Source of the DNA: Zonotrichia leucophrys gambelii
Lineage: Eukaryota > Chordata > Aves > Passeriformes > Passerellidae
DNA: 64,000 nucleotides
Assembly (NCBI RefSeq): GCF_028769735.1
Contig: NC_088169.1
Coordinates: forward strand, 44,049,229 to 44,113,228
Direction: 5' to 3'
This document shows, in pieces, positions 13,701 through 26,200 of this stretch. The notes beneath the pieces are model-generated. The model had not been told where the DNA came from. It was given only the letters and a program-made list of their open reading frames with translations, and searched no databases. How positions within the stretch are numbered: position 1 is the stretch's first letter; each line of letters starts with the position of its first letter. The position numbers and the translations under genes are program-made.

Positions 13701-16700
13701 ACATTTTCTTTCTGTCCCTCATGTTATATTTTTACACTTTCTCATGCTGCTGTCTTTTTCAGGATCTTATTCCACAAACTGCCTCTCACAGCATGTTGCT
13801 GAGCTGGACAAAGATATTTTCATCATCATGTCTACACCTAATGTCCTAAAGTCATAGGAGATTGAAAGGAAAGTTGTGAAATAATTGCTGTGACCTATTT
13901 ACTGCAACCTCCTACTCACTGCTGTACTCCTGCAGCAGTGTTGTCTGTAGGGTGAAAAAACAAAAAAGAAATGGACTCATTACAGTGAGAAGACTAAAAC
14001 CCACAAAAAACATTCATTCACTGAAATATGGGAATTAGTAATATTATAACATGTGAAGCAGTGAAGCCTCCGCCTTCAGAAATAGACATTTATGTTTTAA
14101 TTACAGCTGTTAACTTTCTGCCATCTCTTTAGATAAATTCCCCTTTTCTTTATATTGCTCCTTTTTTTAACATGCATGTCCCAATGGGGATATTGTGAAG
14201 CTCATAATCCTGTACAGCAGCTCTTTTGTTGGTTAAACAAGACCACTCACAAATGTGATAAATGTTATAAATGGGTAATGAAAGAGTGCCAATGGGCATA
14301 TATTTTCAAGATTAATTGTTTTCAATATTGTTATATTTTACATAATTTTGAATGCAACATATGACAGTGCTTTCATGGCCACTCCCTTTTAACTAGACCT
14401 GGCTGCTGTTGTCACTTAAAAATTTGTGCCTCTAATTACTTATTTTCATATAAACAAAGAGTAAATGAGTGAATATCCTTAGTATAAGAGCTTATAATCA
14501 AGAAAGGAAGAAGCAAAATCAAAATACCTCTTATTTTCCAGGACACAGTGTAATTCAGTTATTCTTTATTCCATAGGAATGCATGCCTTCAGTTACCCCT
14601 GTCTGGAAAGCTAAGAAAGGGACATAGGGTTTATAGAGAAGTTAGAAATGAGCAGGGGTGCTGTGAGTGGAAATCGATATAAATACAGCATGGAACAAGG
14701 CACACAATGGTACTTTGGCAGAGGTCATCTGGAGACTGGCAAATCAGACAAGCAACAGGATGAGCAGTTTCTCTAGCATTTATTTCTAACAAGAGTGATG
14801 AAATTGTTTTCTGAGCAGGGAAAAAGGTGCAGCTTGACTTCCTATAACTTGCTGAACTATACTTCAATGACAGAACAAATTCAGATCCCCTGACGTATGT
14901 CCTGTATCTGTATTTTCCCTTGAAGTACTTCCCATACTTCCCTACATTTTTTCTCTCCAACCTTGCACATGCTTCCCAGGATCACTGATTCACTCATTAA
15001 TTACCTGTTACATAAGAAGGGGTGCATCTTGATCCATTTGTTATTTTTTGGCTGCTAACAGGCCAAACAGAGAAGAAAATTGATGAGCTTAAGCCTTCCT
15101 CAGACTGCAAATACACAGGCCAGACATTCCTTTCCAGCCACCTGGCTGATGAAACACAAAATAAATAGTCTGAGCATTTCACTCTTCTCAAATGTTACAG
15201 AATAAAAAAATATTGTGAAACAGATGATAAACAGATGGGCAGAGAGATAAGGTATCAAAGCTTCATTTAATTAAGGATTTTTTTTTAAAGTCTTTATTTT
15301 ACTCAATGTTAAGGAAGCCAGTAAATACAAGAAGTCTCATTTTTGTGCCTTGTGTAATGTCATTACAAGTGATACACAATTATTAACATTTTAAATAAAC
15401 CAGTTACCTGAACTAATTTTATACAAGATCAACTAAAACCTCATAATTGCCTACATATGAATATATATCCTCTGGCTACTCTTGTTGCGTGAAGAAAGCA
15501 TGGCTTTAAATGTGGATGTCTCTATATTTATTTAAAACTAAGTCCTCCAAAATTTGCAGAAATATGAAACATTATATATATGTTAGTCATCTAGAAACAT
15601 CATTGGACATCGCTTGCACCACCTTTCCATAAAAAGAAAGTCGTTCTTCCAAGCAGAGCTATTGATTGATGTCAGTTAATAGATCATTATGTAATACTGT
15701 AAACAAAACAGCAAAGAAAATTCTTGGATTAAAAATGTAAGACTGTGAGGTAGGTGTAGAGATAAGATCCTTTATGTACACATATTCATAGGGAAATTAC
15801 TAGCCTAATACTGATAACATTTCTGGAGCATCTCTGCTTAACAATTCACTACTTTTTTTTTTAAATGCATCAAATGGTCCAATACAAATTTGATACATAA
15901 AATCAACTAAACAAAAAGACTTTTATTGTGCGTGCTTAAAATGTCACTAATCACAAAAGACACAAGTGAGTCGGATTGTGGAGAAACAATAAAAATGTCC
16001 ACAGAGAGTAAAATAGTAATCATCACATTAAACAAAATTTGGCCATCACTTCTTTGCGAGAAGATAATTTGTTTGCACACATAGTTTGTTAATGTAAGAC
16101 AAGAATATACTCAAGCAAGTATTAATGTGAAAGGAGATTACAGTCAAAGGGGATTATAGTCATGCAATCACCTGTGGGCATTTATGTGATTATGCACAAA
16201 TTTTTTTGTTAGTGCTAGAGGATTCTTAAAGGAAAGCTACATATAAGGATGCACTTATAGATCCGTTTCTCTAGGGTTGCCCCAAAAATTGGAAGCAAGA
16301 GAGCACTGAAGAAAATTTTTCATTAAATGAAAAATACAGCTGAGCCATAATAGTTCCTTGTTTTATGATACTTCAGTCTTATATCCAATATTAGCAAGAA
16401 ATTTCCCTTAAGCAGCTGTCTTGTTATGTGCTGTAGTTGTTCCCTTCTGTGAATGAGGCAGAATGGCAGAACAGAATAGAAGCAGAGGCACAGAAATGTC
16501 AGAAAAGCCTAATTACATGGTATATATACAATTTTATGCAAGGTTTTTGCATGGAGAACATTAGTGCTAAAATGTGTTTCAAAATTTTTTGATTTATTTT
16601 AATGATCAACATAGATGTTCTGTCTGGGTTCATACTAATGGTTCTTCAATTTAAAAGATGCAAACAAGCAAACAAAACCTTCAAAAGTTATGGCTGAAAC

Positions 16701-17879
16701 TATCTCCTCACAGCTCAGACATTACTTACACAGTTCACTGCTTTATTGTTCTCATCAACTATGGTATATGTCTGTAATATTTTCAGTTAATTTCTTTGCT
16801 GGATATTGAAGTAGAAAAGTGCAACAGTAAACGTTGCATATTGTAAAAAAGCAGAGGCTATAAAGGCACCAGCTATAAAACATGACATTAAGCGTCTTTT
16901 ACATTGCTGTGTGCTCAGCAAAAGTCAGTCTGTAGCAAATGTTTCTAGAGCTACAGCATGAAAAATTTGGCTCATTGAGTTTAAGACCAAAAAAAATGGA
17001 ACAAGTCTCTCAATGACAACTGGATGGAAACTGCTAGATGGTTCTCATTGGTTGTGAAGAGATCAAATAGAGTGCATCCAAATCAAGAGCAGTACACTGA
17101 CTTGAAAAATTGAAGTGCTACTACCATTTAAAAGGACAAAATTCTGAACAAGGTTTCATTAGATAAGAGGCAGCTTGATCTGTGCTTATTTGGATAAAAA
17201 GTAATTTTAGTGGCTGTGAATGTTTATTGGACTCTGCTGATTTAAATATACTGACAGTAAAGAAACATTTGCTGAATGTAGCTGAGATGCAGACTTACAA
17301 TGCAGTGGATGCTCAAGACCTTAAAGAAATGAAAGGTAAGCAGCTGAGAGAATCTGAATAATCTACACAACTTAATGGTGTTGGTCATAACTACAGTAAA
17401 GCTGAAAATTTATGAACAATCTATTAATCAATTAAACATATTCTTCAAAGTGGTAAAATATGATGCAACTGTGTTACAACCTCCCTTACTGCCACGTTAT
17501 ACCACCACTGATAGTCACAAACCCATTCTGCAGCTGTGGGTCAGGCAAGAGGCAAAAGTAATCTGGGATGTGGTATCAGTTTTATGCAATTAAGGTTCTT
17601 CTCATCAAACTGTTTCTGAATGTATTTGTTTAAATGAAAACCAGAGGTTCTACCCTTGTTGAAGGCAAGTTCCTATGTGTACACTTGTAACGACACAAGG
17701 ATAACTACACAGTGCAAAATGGGCAGTGCTGGCCAAGGTACAGTTATCAGATATCAGATAGCAAGTCCATTATATGCAAAAACACTGCCATCTTAAAGGC
17801 TTGTGTGCACAATTCTGAACTTAACTCCAGTATTATTGCCTGTGGAATCACAGACTTGTAAGGCAAAAGTTTTGTGTGA
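10756..17879. other. AT-rich non-coding sequence, no gene recognised
   Basis: About 7 kb without a recognisable exon or repeat family. Small items include a run of AAAC units at about 11819-11838, an A14 run near 12927, and an exact-period 16-bp tandem duplication at 16130-16161 (AAAGGAGATTACAGTC then AAAGGGGATTATAGTC). A 37-codon frame from an ATG at about 13744 crosses a possible splice acceptor and stops near 13857; it is too short to accept. The 14.6-15.2 kb part has slightly higher GC and 64- and 109-codon minus-strand frames with no recognisable domain. Confidence 0.5.
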
Positions 17880-18748
17880 ATACCCAAACTAAGAGCAGGA
17901 TGGACAGAGTGGGATCGAGTGTACCACCAGGTAACAGAAGTTGAATGGTGCTGTTGACAACCTGAGAGACATGATGATGTCTTCCAGAGGGACTTGGACA
18001 ATCTCAAGAATTTTACCCATGGCAACCTTATGAAATTCAATGGGGCCAAGCACACCTGAGGTGGGCTAACTCCTGTTCTCAATATGGGATGGGGGTTGAA
18101 CACATCTAGAGAAAAGCTGAGCAGAAGGACCTGGGAGAACCAACCAATGAAATACTGTGCATGGCCCAATGGTGTGTGCCTGCAGCCTGGATAAACAATT
18201 GTATCCTGGGCTGAGTCAAAAGCAGCATGGCCAGAAGGTTCAGAGAGATGATTCTCCCCCTACTCTGATCCTCTGAGACCCCACCTGGAATTCTCCATCC
18301 AGATCTGGTTCTTCCAGCACAAGAAGAAGATGGGCCTATTCAAGTGCATCCAGAAGTAGACTGTGAGGATGATCAGAGGGCTGGAACACCTCTCTTATGA
18401 AGACAGGCTGAGAGGGTGGTTCAGACTGAAGAAGAGAAGACTACAGAGAACTTCAAGCAGCATCACAGTATCTAACGGGGATCTAAAAGAAAGCCACAGA
18501 GGGACCTTTAACAGGAGTAATGGATTTAAACTAGAAAACTGCATTCAGACTAGAAATAAGAAACTTTTTGCACTGAGGGTGGTAAGATACTGGAATAGAT
18601 TGCCCAGAGAGGTGGGAGATATCCCATCCCTGGAAACCTTTCAAGCAACCTAGATTGGAAAATATTCTTGCTCATTGCAGAGGGGTTGGACTAGGTGGCC
18701 TTTAAATGTCCCCTCCAACCAAAACTATGGTTTCCATGATTCCATGAG
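17880..18748 (+). mobile_element. CR1 LINE, 5'-truncated, sense
   Basis: A CR1 copy holding the end of the ORF2 reading frame and the 3' terminus. The left part matches the stretch around GGACTTGGACAATCTCAAG. It continues through ACCCCACCTGGA (near 18279) and GATGATCAGAGGGCTGGA (near 18368). The right end is diagnostic: GGGGTTGGACTAGGTGGCC (near 18684), a CCCTCCAACC block and two terminal repeats like ATGATTCCATGA. A 96-codon frame (18363-18653) preserves part of the ORF2 C-terminal region. An internal deletion is evident near 18445-18480, and earlier frameshifts make the copy dead. The 140-codon minus-strand frame at 17747-18169 is the antisense shadow of this element. Confidence 0.93.
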
Positions 18749-20678
18749 ACAGTCCCTCATAGGAAAATGCCATTTTTATGGTGAATGGTAACGAATGTGT
18801 ACATATATATTTATGCACATCTATAAACTACTATGTTCCCTCTAGGTCAAAGAAATGAGACAGATTATCTTCAATTTTCTATCCTACAGCAAGTTTCTAT
18901 GAAAAATAAGACTAATTACTTCTGGAAGATCTTATCTACATCTATTTGTCCATTTAGACTAGAAGGCTGATATTCAGATGACCTAGAGTAGAAAATATGA
19001 ATGCCATCCTTCATTTTTAGAGCACCCCAGGTGCACTTTCTCCTTTCACAGGTGCCCAGTGCCATTTGTGATGCTCTAAGACTTCATCTCAAGATCCCAC
19101 ATAATACCATCCAGCCCTGAGCAGGTACTATAGGCTCCCACATAGTACACAGTGATTATTCCTGATCAGCTGGAATGCTCCTTTAAGGCTCAGAGAGATG
19201 CATGTAGGAAAAAACACAGAAGTTCTACATTCCAAATATTTAATTCCCAGTTTTCACTCCTATGCCATATAACAGCAAGGTCCCTAGCTCTGTGTCTGCA
19301 TGTTTTCATCGTTTTCATTGATTTCACAGGGATTTGTTTGTAAGGATATGAGACCAGAGCTTGTGACTTCTTTTTTAATATTTTCTTTTCTTTTTTATTT
19401 TCTTTTCTGTAAGAATTGAGGGTGTTGAATCTATAGCTATAGCTTAAATTTTTGTTTAGCTTGTTTTATTTTTTTAAAAGTAAAGCCTTTTTTCCTATTC
19501 TTTATTGCCTACATCTTCTGATGCTAAAATAGTCTGATGGGTGCAGAGGGCAGAGCCTCCACAATGCCAGTGGAATCTATGGCAAAAAGTCAGATTCATG
19601 GGGCTGAAATTCCTGATACACACTTTGTATTTCATGCAGCAAACAGGTATGACAGAAACAGAGGAGAAGGCTGCACAGTGATGCAAAAAGCAGGCTTCAG
19701 AAATATGCAGGAGAGGTGTATTGAGAATTTTAAATTATTCATCAGTGTCAGCACACTTGACTGCCCCACTAAAATGCACAGGCATGTATGATGAAAAGAA
19801 ACATCAAAACTGAACAGGAACGAGCAAATAACAAATCTAAGAAGCAAGTTTTCATACAATTTTGCAGGTAATTCAGGCGCAAATTCCTGAAGCAGAAAAA
19901 TTACTGCTGAATGAAATTTAAAAAAAAGAGTAAGGGACATGCAATTGTTAAGAAATAACACCTTCCTGAGCACTAACAGTGAAATAACATTAGATGCTAT
20001 CTCAGAAGTGATCACTAGATACCTGACTGAGTGCAAGATGGGGACATTCAGAGTAGATATGTGTTTTCCCTTTCATTACTGAGCTTCTTGGTTTTTTCAG
20101 TGATTTCTTCAATTTTCTAAAGAAAATCATGCCTGTGTAACAGTGAGTTCATGGGAACTAGAAAATAACGAGAATATTTCATCAAAATTTTTAATGAACT
20201 AGAAATAATCTTGCTTCCATAGATTTCAGTTGAAATGAAAAAAATTCTTCAAAGTTGTGGTAACCTGAAACAGATACTATGCTTAGTTGGACTAGAAGAT
20301 AGCAAAATCCACGAACTTCTATCCTTTCCCACACAAAACTTCTTTTTGCAAAATAAGTGGGCATACCTTTCCATTTTCCCCACCTTTCCTGCTAAATCAC
20401 ATGAGATCATTCTTGGAGGCAAGCTTTGAGCAACTCATTTAATTAGTACAACATACGTTTCTTTGGGTCTTCTTCAGAAGTTCCATTTAAACTAAATGGC
20501 CCCGACATACTGATTAATGAGCGACACTAGGTAGATACAAAGGAATTAATTTTTCATTTGAGATCTTCCAATAAGGTGTCTAAATGAAAAGAAAGTATTT
20601 TATCTTGTACAAAGCCATGATGATCCGGTACAACACTTAGGCCATGGAAGACTCTTCCCAAACTCAAGGCAACAAAGT
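18749..20678. other. Non-coding sequence, no gene recognised
   Basis: Unique-looking sequence between two CR1 copies. Open frames of 63-134 codons occur on both strands near 19.5-20.0 kb, overlapping each other in opposite senses, but none shows a domain, signal peptide or splice context that would support a gene. Confidence 0.5.
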
Positions 20679-20912
20679 ACCATAATAGATTGAGTTGGAA
20701 GTGACCTTTAAAAGGCATCTAGTTCTCCCCCCACCCTGCAATGAGCAGAGCCATTTGTACCTAGAATAGGTTGCTCAGAGCCCTGTCCAACCTGACCTTG
20801 AATGCTTCCAGGGATGGGGCATCTACCACTTCTGTGGAAAACCTAATCCAATGTTTCATCACTCTCATAATAATAAAAAAAAAAAATATTCCACATATCT
20901 AGTTTGAAGACA
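20679..20912 (-). mobile_element. CR1 LINE 3' fragment (antisense)
   Basis: The plus strand reads as the reversed CR1 3' end: a decayed terminus (ACCATAATAGATTGAGTTGG), then the antisense of the segment around CATCTAGT, AGGTTGCTCAGAGCCCTGTC (near 20769) and CCAGGGATGGGGCATCTACC (near 20809), ending in the A-rich stretch and TATCTAGTTTGAAG (to about 20912). It is about 230 bp, 5'-truncated and diverged. Confidence 0.88.
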
Positions 20913-22442
20913 GTGCTAATGCAGTTAGAGATTCCAAGAAGTTTTAAGAGCATGTGGTAAATAAACTATGAACTGTAGTCAGTGGCAAATGTTATCATTC
21001 AGATCACAAAAGTGGCATCAGGACTGACCTGGTCAAAAAACATGACAAGCAAGGAGCACTGAATTTATTTTAATATGGTCTGCTATAATTTTGTAAGCTG
21101 CAGCATGCTCTGCGGAGTGTGATGCGATGGCTGACTGTGCTGGGTATGCTCAAAATGTGTAGAAGAATTCAGTGTTGTATAACATGAAGGATTCTATAAG
21201 AAGTGACTGATGATTTAGGAATGTGAGGAAAAGCACACAAAACAAGCAAACAAAAAATAATTTCTTGGTCTGACACAAACCAAAGAACAGCACTAAAGGT
21301 TGAGAACTGGAGTAAAAGCTGGACTTCCCAAAGCATTTGCATAACATCTGATTAAACCTCACTTAACCATGGATTTACTTTTTTGTCGTAGATGTGGGAC
21401 TGATCTGCTCTATCCCATATAGTTTGCAAGTCTCACCTTGGGTATTACAGGGCGCTTCATTTGTGTCTTGAAATTATATGGCAAGCTTCAATACCTTCTT
21501 GTCCTGCTGCACAAATTCCTTTTCCCATCACCTTTAAAGATCCACTGGTGAATAAGCTCAAAGTACTCCCTCAGCCAGCCAGCCTGTGGGTCACTGGCCA
21601 TACTCTTCATTTGGTGTGCAGTCATGCTGTTCCTGCACAGAAGGTATGCTCAGCTGGTGCTGGCTGGAATTGCTTGAAGCAGTTGGAAGAGACTGTGAGA
21701 AAAAAAGCAGATAAAAAAGGCAGAAGCAGATGGAAGTTTCTGCTACTAAGCTATAGTAGTATTTCCAGGTGAGGAAAGCCAATACATTGGACTTTGATGG
21801 CTGTCAGTATTCTCCTGCCTGCACAGCAGAAGGATGAACAGCTCTAGTGAGAATCAGTCTCCATCCTGAAGTGCTGGCAGGGATGGATACTTCTCATGTA
21901 TACCTTACCATAACTCAAATGTCACATAACACTTCTCATCCAGCCAACCTATTGTAAATTCACTTTTACTTACACAGCTGAGAAACTTTGAGCTGGGTCC
22001 TCCATAGCGGTTCATTCATATGTAGCAGTAAGCTTTGTATTAGTGACATGATCTGACCTAGCTTTTAAATTTCCTGTTACTTTATTTATATCTTATAAAG
22101 TATCAGTGGGCTCAGAACTGACCACTATAACTGAAAAGAAAGACCTTGAATTTACTGTGGATACTTTTGCGAAAATATTAGTTCCTTGCATAATGAAAAT
22201 CAAAAATAAACTGGACATTGGGAATTGCTGGTAAAAACATCATTATGCCATTTTATATATAAAAAATACATAATCTGTTCACTCTTCTCTTTTTTTTTTT
22301 TGTCACATTACTTCAAAAGATACAGAAACTAAGAAGGATGAAAAGAAGACATGAAAATGCCAGCATTTTTCCTGTGAATTTATGGATACACAGCCTGTCA
22401 GCAACAACAATGGGAAAGCAGTTGTCATGGGGGCACTGTGTA

Positions 22443-22485
22443 CCTGCACAGCATCTGTGCAGGAAGTAATTGGATTGCATCCAAT
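22443..22485. repeat. Two adjacent perfect short inverted repeats
   Basis: CCTGCACA (22443-22450) pairs with TGTGCAGG (22456-22463) across a 5-nt loop, and only 5 bp later ATTGGAT (22469-22475) pairs with ATCCAAT (22479-22485) across a 3-nt loop. The second palindrome contains a CCAAT/ATTGG pair. The cause and function are unknown. Confidence 0.75.
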
Positions 22486-22989
22486 GATAGCTTGCTAAAA
22501 TACAAAAGGTGGTTAAATATACTTCTGGTGAGTGTATTTGTAAATGCTAATGATATCTTTTAGTTCCTGTATATATTGTTTGGGACCACAGCTAATCTCC
22601 TATTTAAATTCTTGGCATAACATCACAAAACCTGATATGTGGGTTTGTGGTACAAGATGTATAGACTGGCTGTACAGACCATTCTTACTGTTTTGCCCTG
22701 AAGTAGGTATTCGCCTTTATTCACACCCTAGATTCCTCATTTTATGTACAAAGTCATATACATCTAAAATGTGGATGTATAATCTCGGCATGACCCAACT
22801 CCTTCCATTAAAAACAACGAGAGCTCTGCATCTGTAAATCATAAGGGAAATTATTTTAAAATTTTATTTTTATTCTGTCTTGCTTATTTAATATTTTCCC
22901 AAAATGAACATTTCAAAGAATTACCTTGTATGCTTCTTGTCTTATATTTTCCCAGGAAAAAACTGCCATCAGTATGAAATTTTAATTTT

Positions 22990-23220
22990 TTTTCCTTATG
23001 AACAAACAGCAAAAGGTTACTTAACAAGCCACTAATTAATCTAAAGTGCTATTATAATTAGGGGCAATTCAGCCAATACAATTGTTGATTCTGAGGGCTG
23101 TTTTCCAATCGAGATGTAAATGTCTCTTGCCTGAACAGCTGGATTGCTCTCAAGTCTTTACTGCCAGTACTGAGAGGGAGCTTGGTCCTCTTGCCTAAGT
23201 GTAGATTTCTAATGTTATTT
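22990..23220. promoter_or_regulatory. Candidate conserved non-coding element (enhancer-like)
   Basis: A mixed-complexity block with CTAATTAATCT (near 23031), TATAATTAGG (near 23053) and an ACAATTGTTGATT segment with SOX-like ATTGTT (near 23078). It has no match to CR1 or the LTRs and no simple repeat. The motif clustering resembles vertebrate developmental enhancers. This is inference only, because conservation could not be tested. Confidence 0.22.
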
Positions 23221-26200
23221 CAGGTGTTTCAGGCTGTCTGAGATATCTACAGAAGGCAAACAGGTATGATCCAGGGAGATCCTCATCCAAAAAACTAGCA
23301 CTACAGGCCAGAAACTTTTCCCTCAGGCAACTTTCATAGGGTAACTGATTCTTCCCTTAGCTCTCCCCTGAACTACAACAAGAACTTAGACACCTTTGTG
23401 GACAAGAATCTTATGCCTTAATCAAAGACTTTTAAGTGAAGCTTGGGAGGCTGTAACATATTTTATATGACCTCCACCTGGTGCTCAGGCTGGCTGTGGG
23501 TCAGCTGTAGGTTCTGTGTCAGGTCTGCCAACCACATGCAGATACTGTGGGCTTCTTGCTGTGCCTCGTATTGCACGAGATGCCTCGTTGAACTACTGGA
23601 TTAGTTAGTTTAGGAAATTAATAGTCCATATAAAAAAGTATTTAGCGCTGCACCTGCTTTTCACTGGGATATCACTGATGCTTTGAATGAAAGATTACAA
23701 AGCATCTCTAAAAAATGCACAAGCATAAAGAGATCCTTTTGCTTCTACTCTGGTCTCAATTTTTTCTCTTGTAGTAATTGTTTCATAAGCAGATGACTGA
23801 GATTAATATATCTACTAAATTATAAAGTAAATTGAGACAAGAATTTTTTTTTGCTGTTTCCTATTTTCTTCCAGTAATTAAGTCTTTCCTGTATGCGTCG
23901 TATCCTACTTATGCTGACTTTCATTTAGAGCTGATGCTGGTCTGCTGAATACAGCTTTATTTAAATCCAACTGTTCTTGAAATTTTTCTTGCTTTTATAC
24001 AGGAGAACAAATTTAAGTAAATGGAAAATCTGCTGAAACACCCGGAACCCCCACCACCACCCACATATGACAGAAGTATATTTCAGAAAGCCATAGTTTA
24101 GATGTTTAGTCAAGCTGCATAAATATTTTTGTATTTCTTGCTGCCCATATGAAACAGAAAAGAATTGCCTTTTCAGCCTTCTATTTTTTTTTTTTTCTGG
24201 GGGCATAATTCTTGCTTCTCTTAACTAAAACTTCCTGGGTATGCAATATAGAGTGATTAGCAACTTAAAAGTTCATATTTATTCTCACATTTTTAGAGCA
24301 CCCAGAAGCAGGTAGTGAGGGGGCTTGCCTGCTTTCTTGTGGTAAAACATTTCATAGTCCATTTATTCCACTGAGGAGGATGTTACATAATAGCACCACT
24401 ACCAAGGGCAATGGGATAATGAAGCAGCTACACTCTATGAATATGTTTTTGGATTTCTCAATGAACCATTTAAATTGAAGGTAAATATTCCAGAATGTGC
24501 TTTTCACTTATTTATTTTAAGGTAAATTATTTATTTAGGCTACTAAAATAGGGATTGTATTTATTAAGCTTGGCCAGCAGGGCTCTCTCTTGCATTATAT
24601 TTGAATTCAATCAGGCCATTTTAATTTTGTGTGCATAGTGTCCTCTTCTAGGCAATTTTAACCCTGAAATGATAAAGCACTAGTCTTATTTATGGAACCT
24701 ATTAGCAAGGAATTAGAACGCCTTTGGATTCCAAGTTACAATTGAAAGATACTTCCAAGACTTTTTGCTTTTTAATTAATTTGATTCTTTTAGTGATGGT
24801 GTGTATGTGCAGTTAATGCCCAACAGTTTTAACTGTAATGTATCTTAGGTAATTTAAATACCAATAGTTGTAAAATTGGAGTACTTGCCACTGAAACATC
24901 AAAATCTTAATGTATATTTTCAAGATCTCAGGGAAATCCTGACGGTTGTCCAGATCCCACGTCAGATAGACAGATACTATGAAGCCAGCTTGAATCTGTA
25001 TTGGGACAGGACAGGTACAGAACATTCCTTCATGTCTTATGGTTCTTATGGAAAGAAAACGAAATCAGAGTTCCTCATTTTGAACAGTCAGGATTCAGGA
25101 TTATACTCATAAAAAAATCAGAACTACTTTCCCTTTATACCAAACCAACTAGGCCCATGAACCAATCGAGGGCCTTCCTCTCACAGGAATCAGGATTCCC
25201 ACAGAACAGGATTCCCTGTACATATATGCTGCCTTAGTAAGTAACTGTTTTTTTTTTTTTTTAACACTGCCAAAGATATTCCTGTCTATTTCTCTGAGGT
25301 AATTTTATAATGATTTTTGAAAGTAGAAATCTTAATAAACCATTATAATTTTAAAGGCACATAAAGAAAAAGTTCCAATGTGAACAGGAAGATCTAGTAA
25401 CCTAGTGGAAGATAGTTATCCCATTTATCTCAAATGCCTATCCAGGACTTTTAAAAGTGCCTATCTCTCCTCATCAGATACAGCTATACCTGGCTTAGAC
25501 TAATGACCTATATATTTACACAATTAAAAAAAAAGTGTGAAATGCTTCCAACTTTCACTTCCTACAGAATTTTCCTTTTTATGTCCTGAAACTATGTAGA
25601 GACTTTAGAACCCAAATCCTTGTCATTTTCAGAAACATCTCTGTGATGCAACTGCAAACACCTATGGGAGATAAAGGAAAGGTTGTAGAGAAGACTACAG
25701 AGTCCCAAGAGTACCTAACTCGCCTCAGGACAAGCACGCTGCTTGGCAGCTGCTAAAACTGACATAAATTCTTTTGCAGGACTGGTGTCATTTTAATAGT
25801 TGCTGTGATAGAAGTGGGGTTTTTTTTGCAGGTCAGCTTGCCCTACTTGTTATTCCTATGTTGCTAATTTGAAGAACTATTTCCTTTGAGTTTTACAATG
25901 ATGCAGACATCCAGCATTTATATAATGTAATAACTGTCCTTAGGTTTTCTTAAAAATTATTTACTTTAAGAGGTATCTGTTGTCATTTTATGAGGTATGT
26001 GTATCTCTGTGAGCACACAACCTTTCACTGTTGTGTTTATACCAACATCACAGAAAGCTTTCAAGTCAGAACTTTAGAGGACAGACTTTCAGGTATAGTT
26101 GCCTATTCATGTTCTAGACTACAATTTTATTCAAAAATTTAGAAAATCTTTGTACAGATTCCAAATCCTGAACCGCCAAGAAATGTTTTTGAATGTAGAT

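Noticed and set aside
13744..13857. 37-codon frame crossing a good-looking splice acceptor (TCTTTTTCAG), possible terminal exon
   Set aside because: Acceptor-like words are frequent, the frame is short and no partner exon or homology was recognised.
17747..18169. 140-codon minus-strand frame
   Set aside because: It is mostly the antisense of a sense-oriented CR1 copy, with no independent support.
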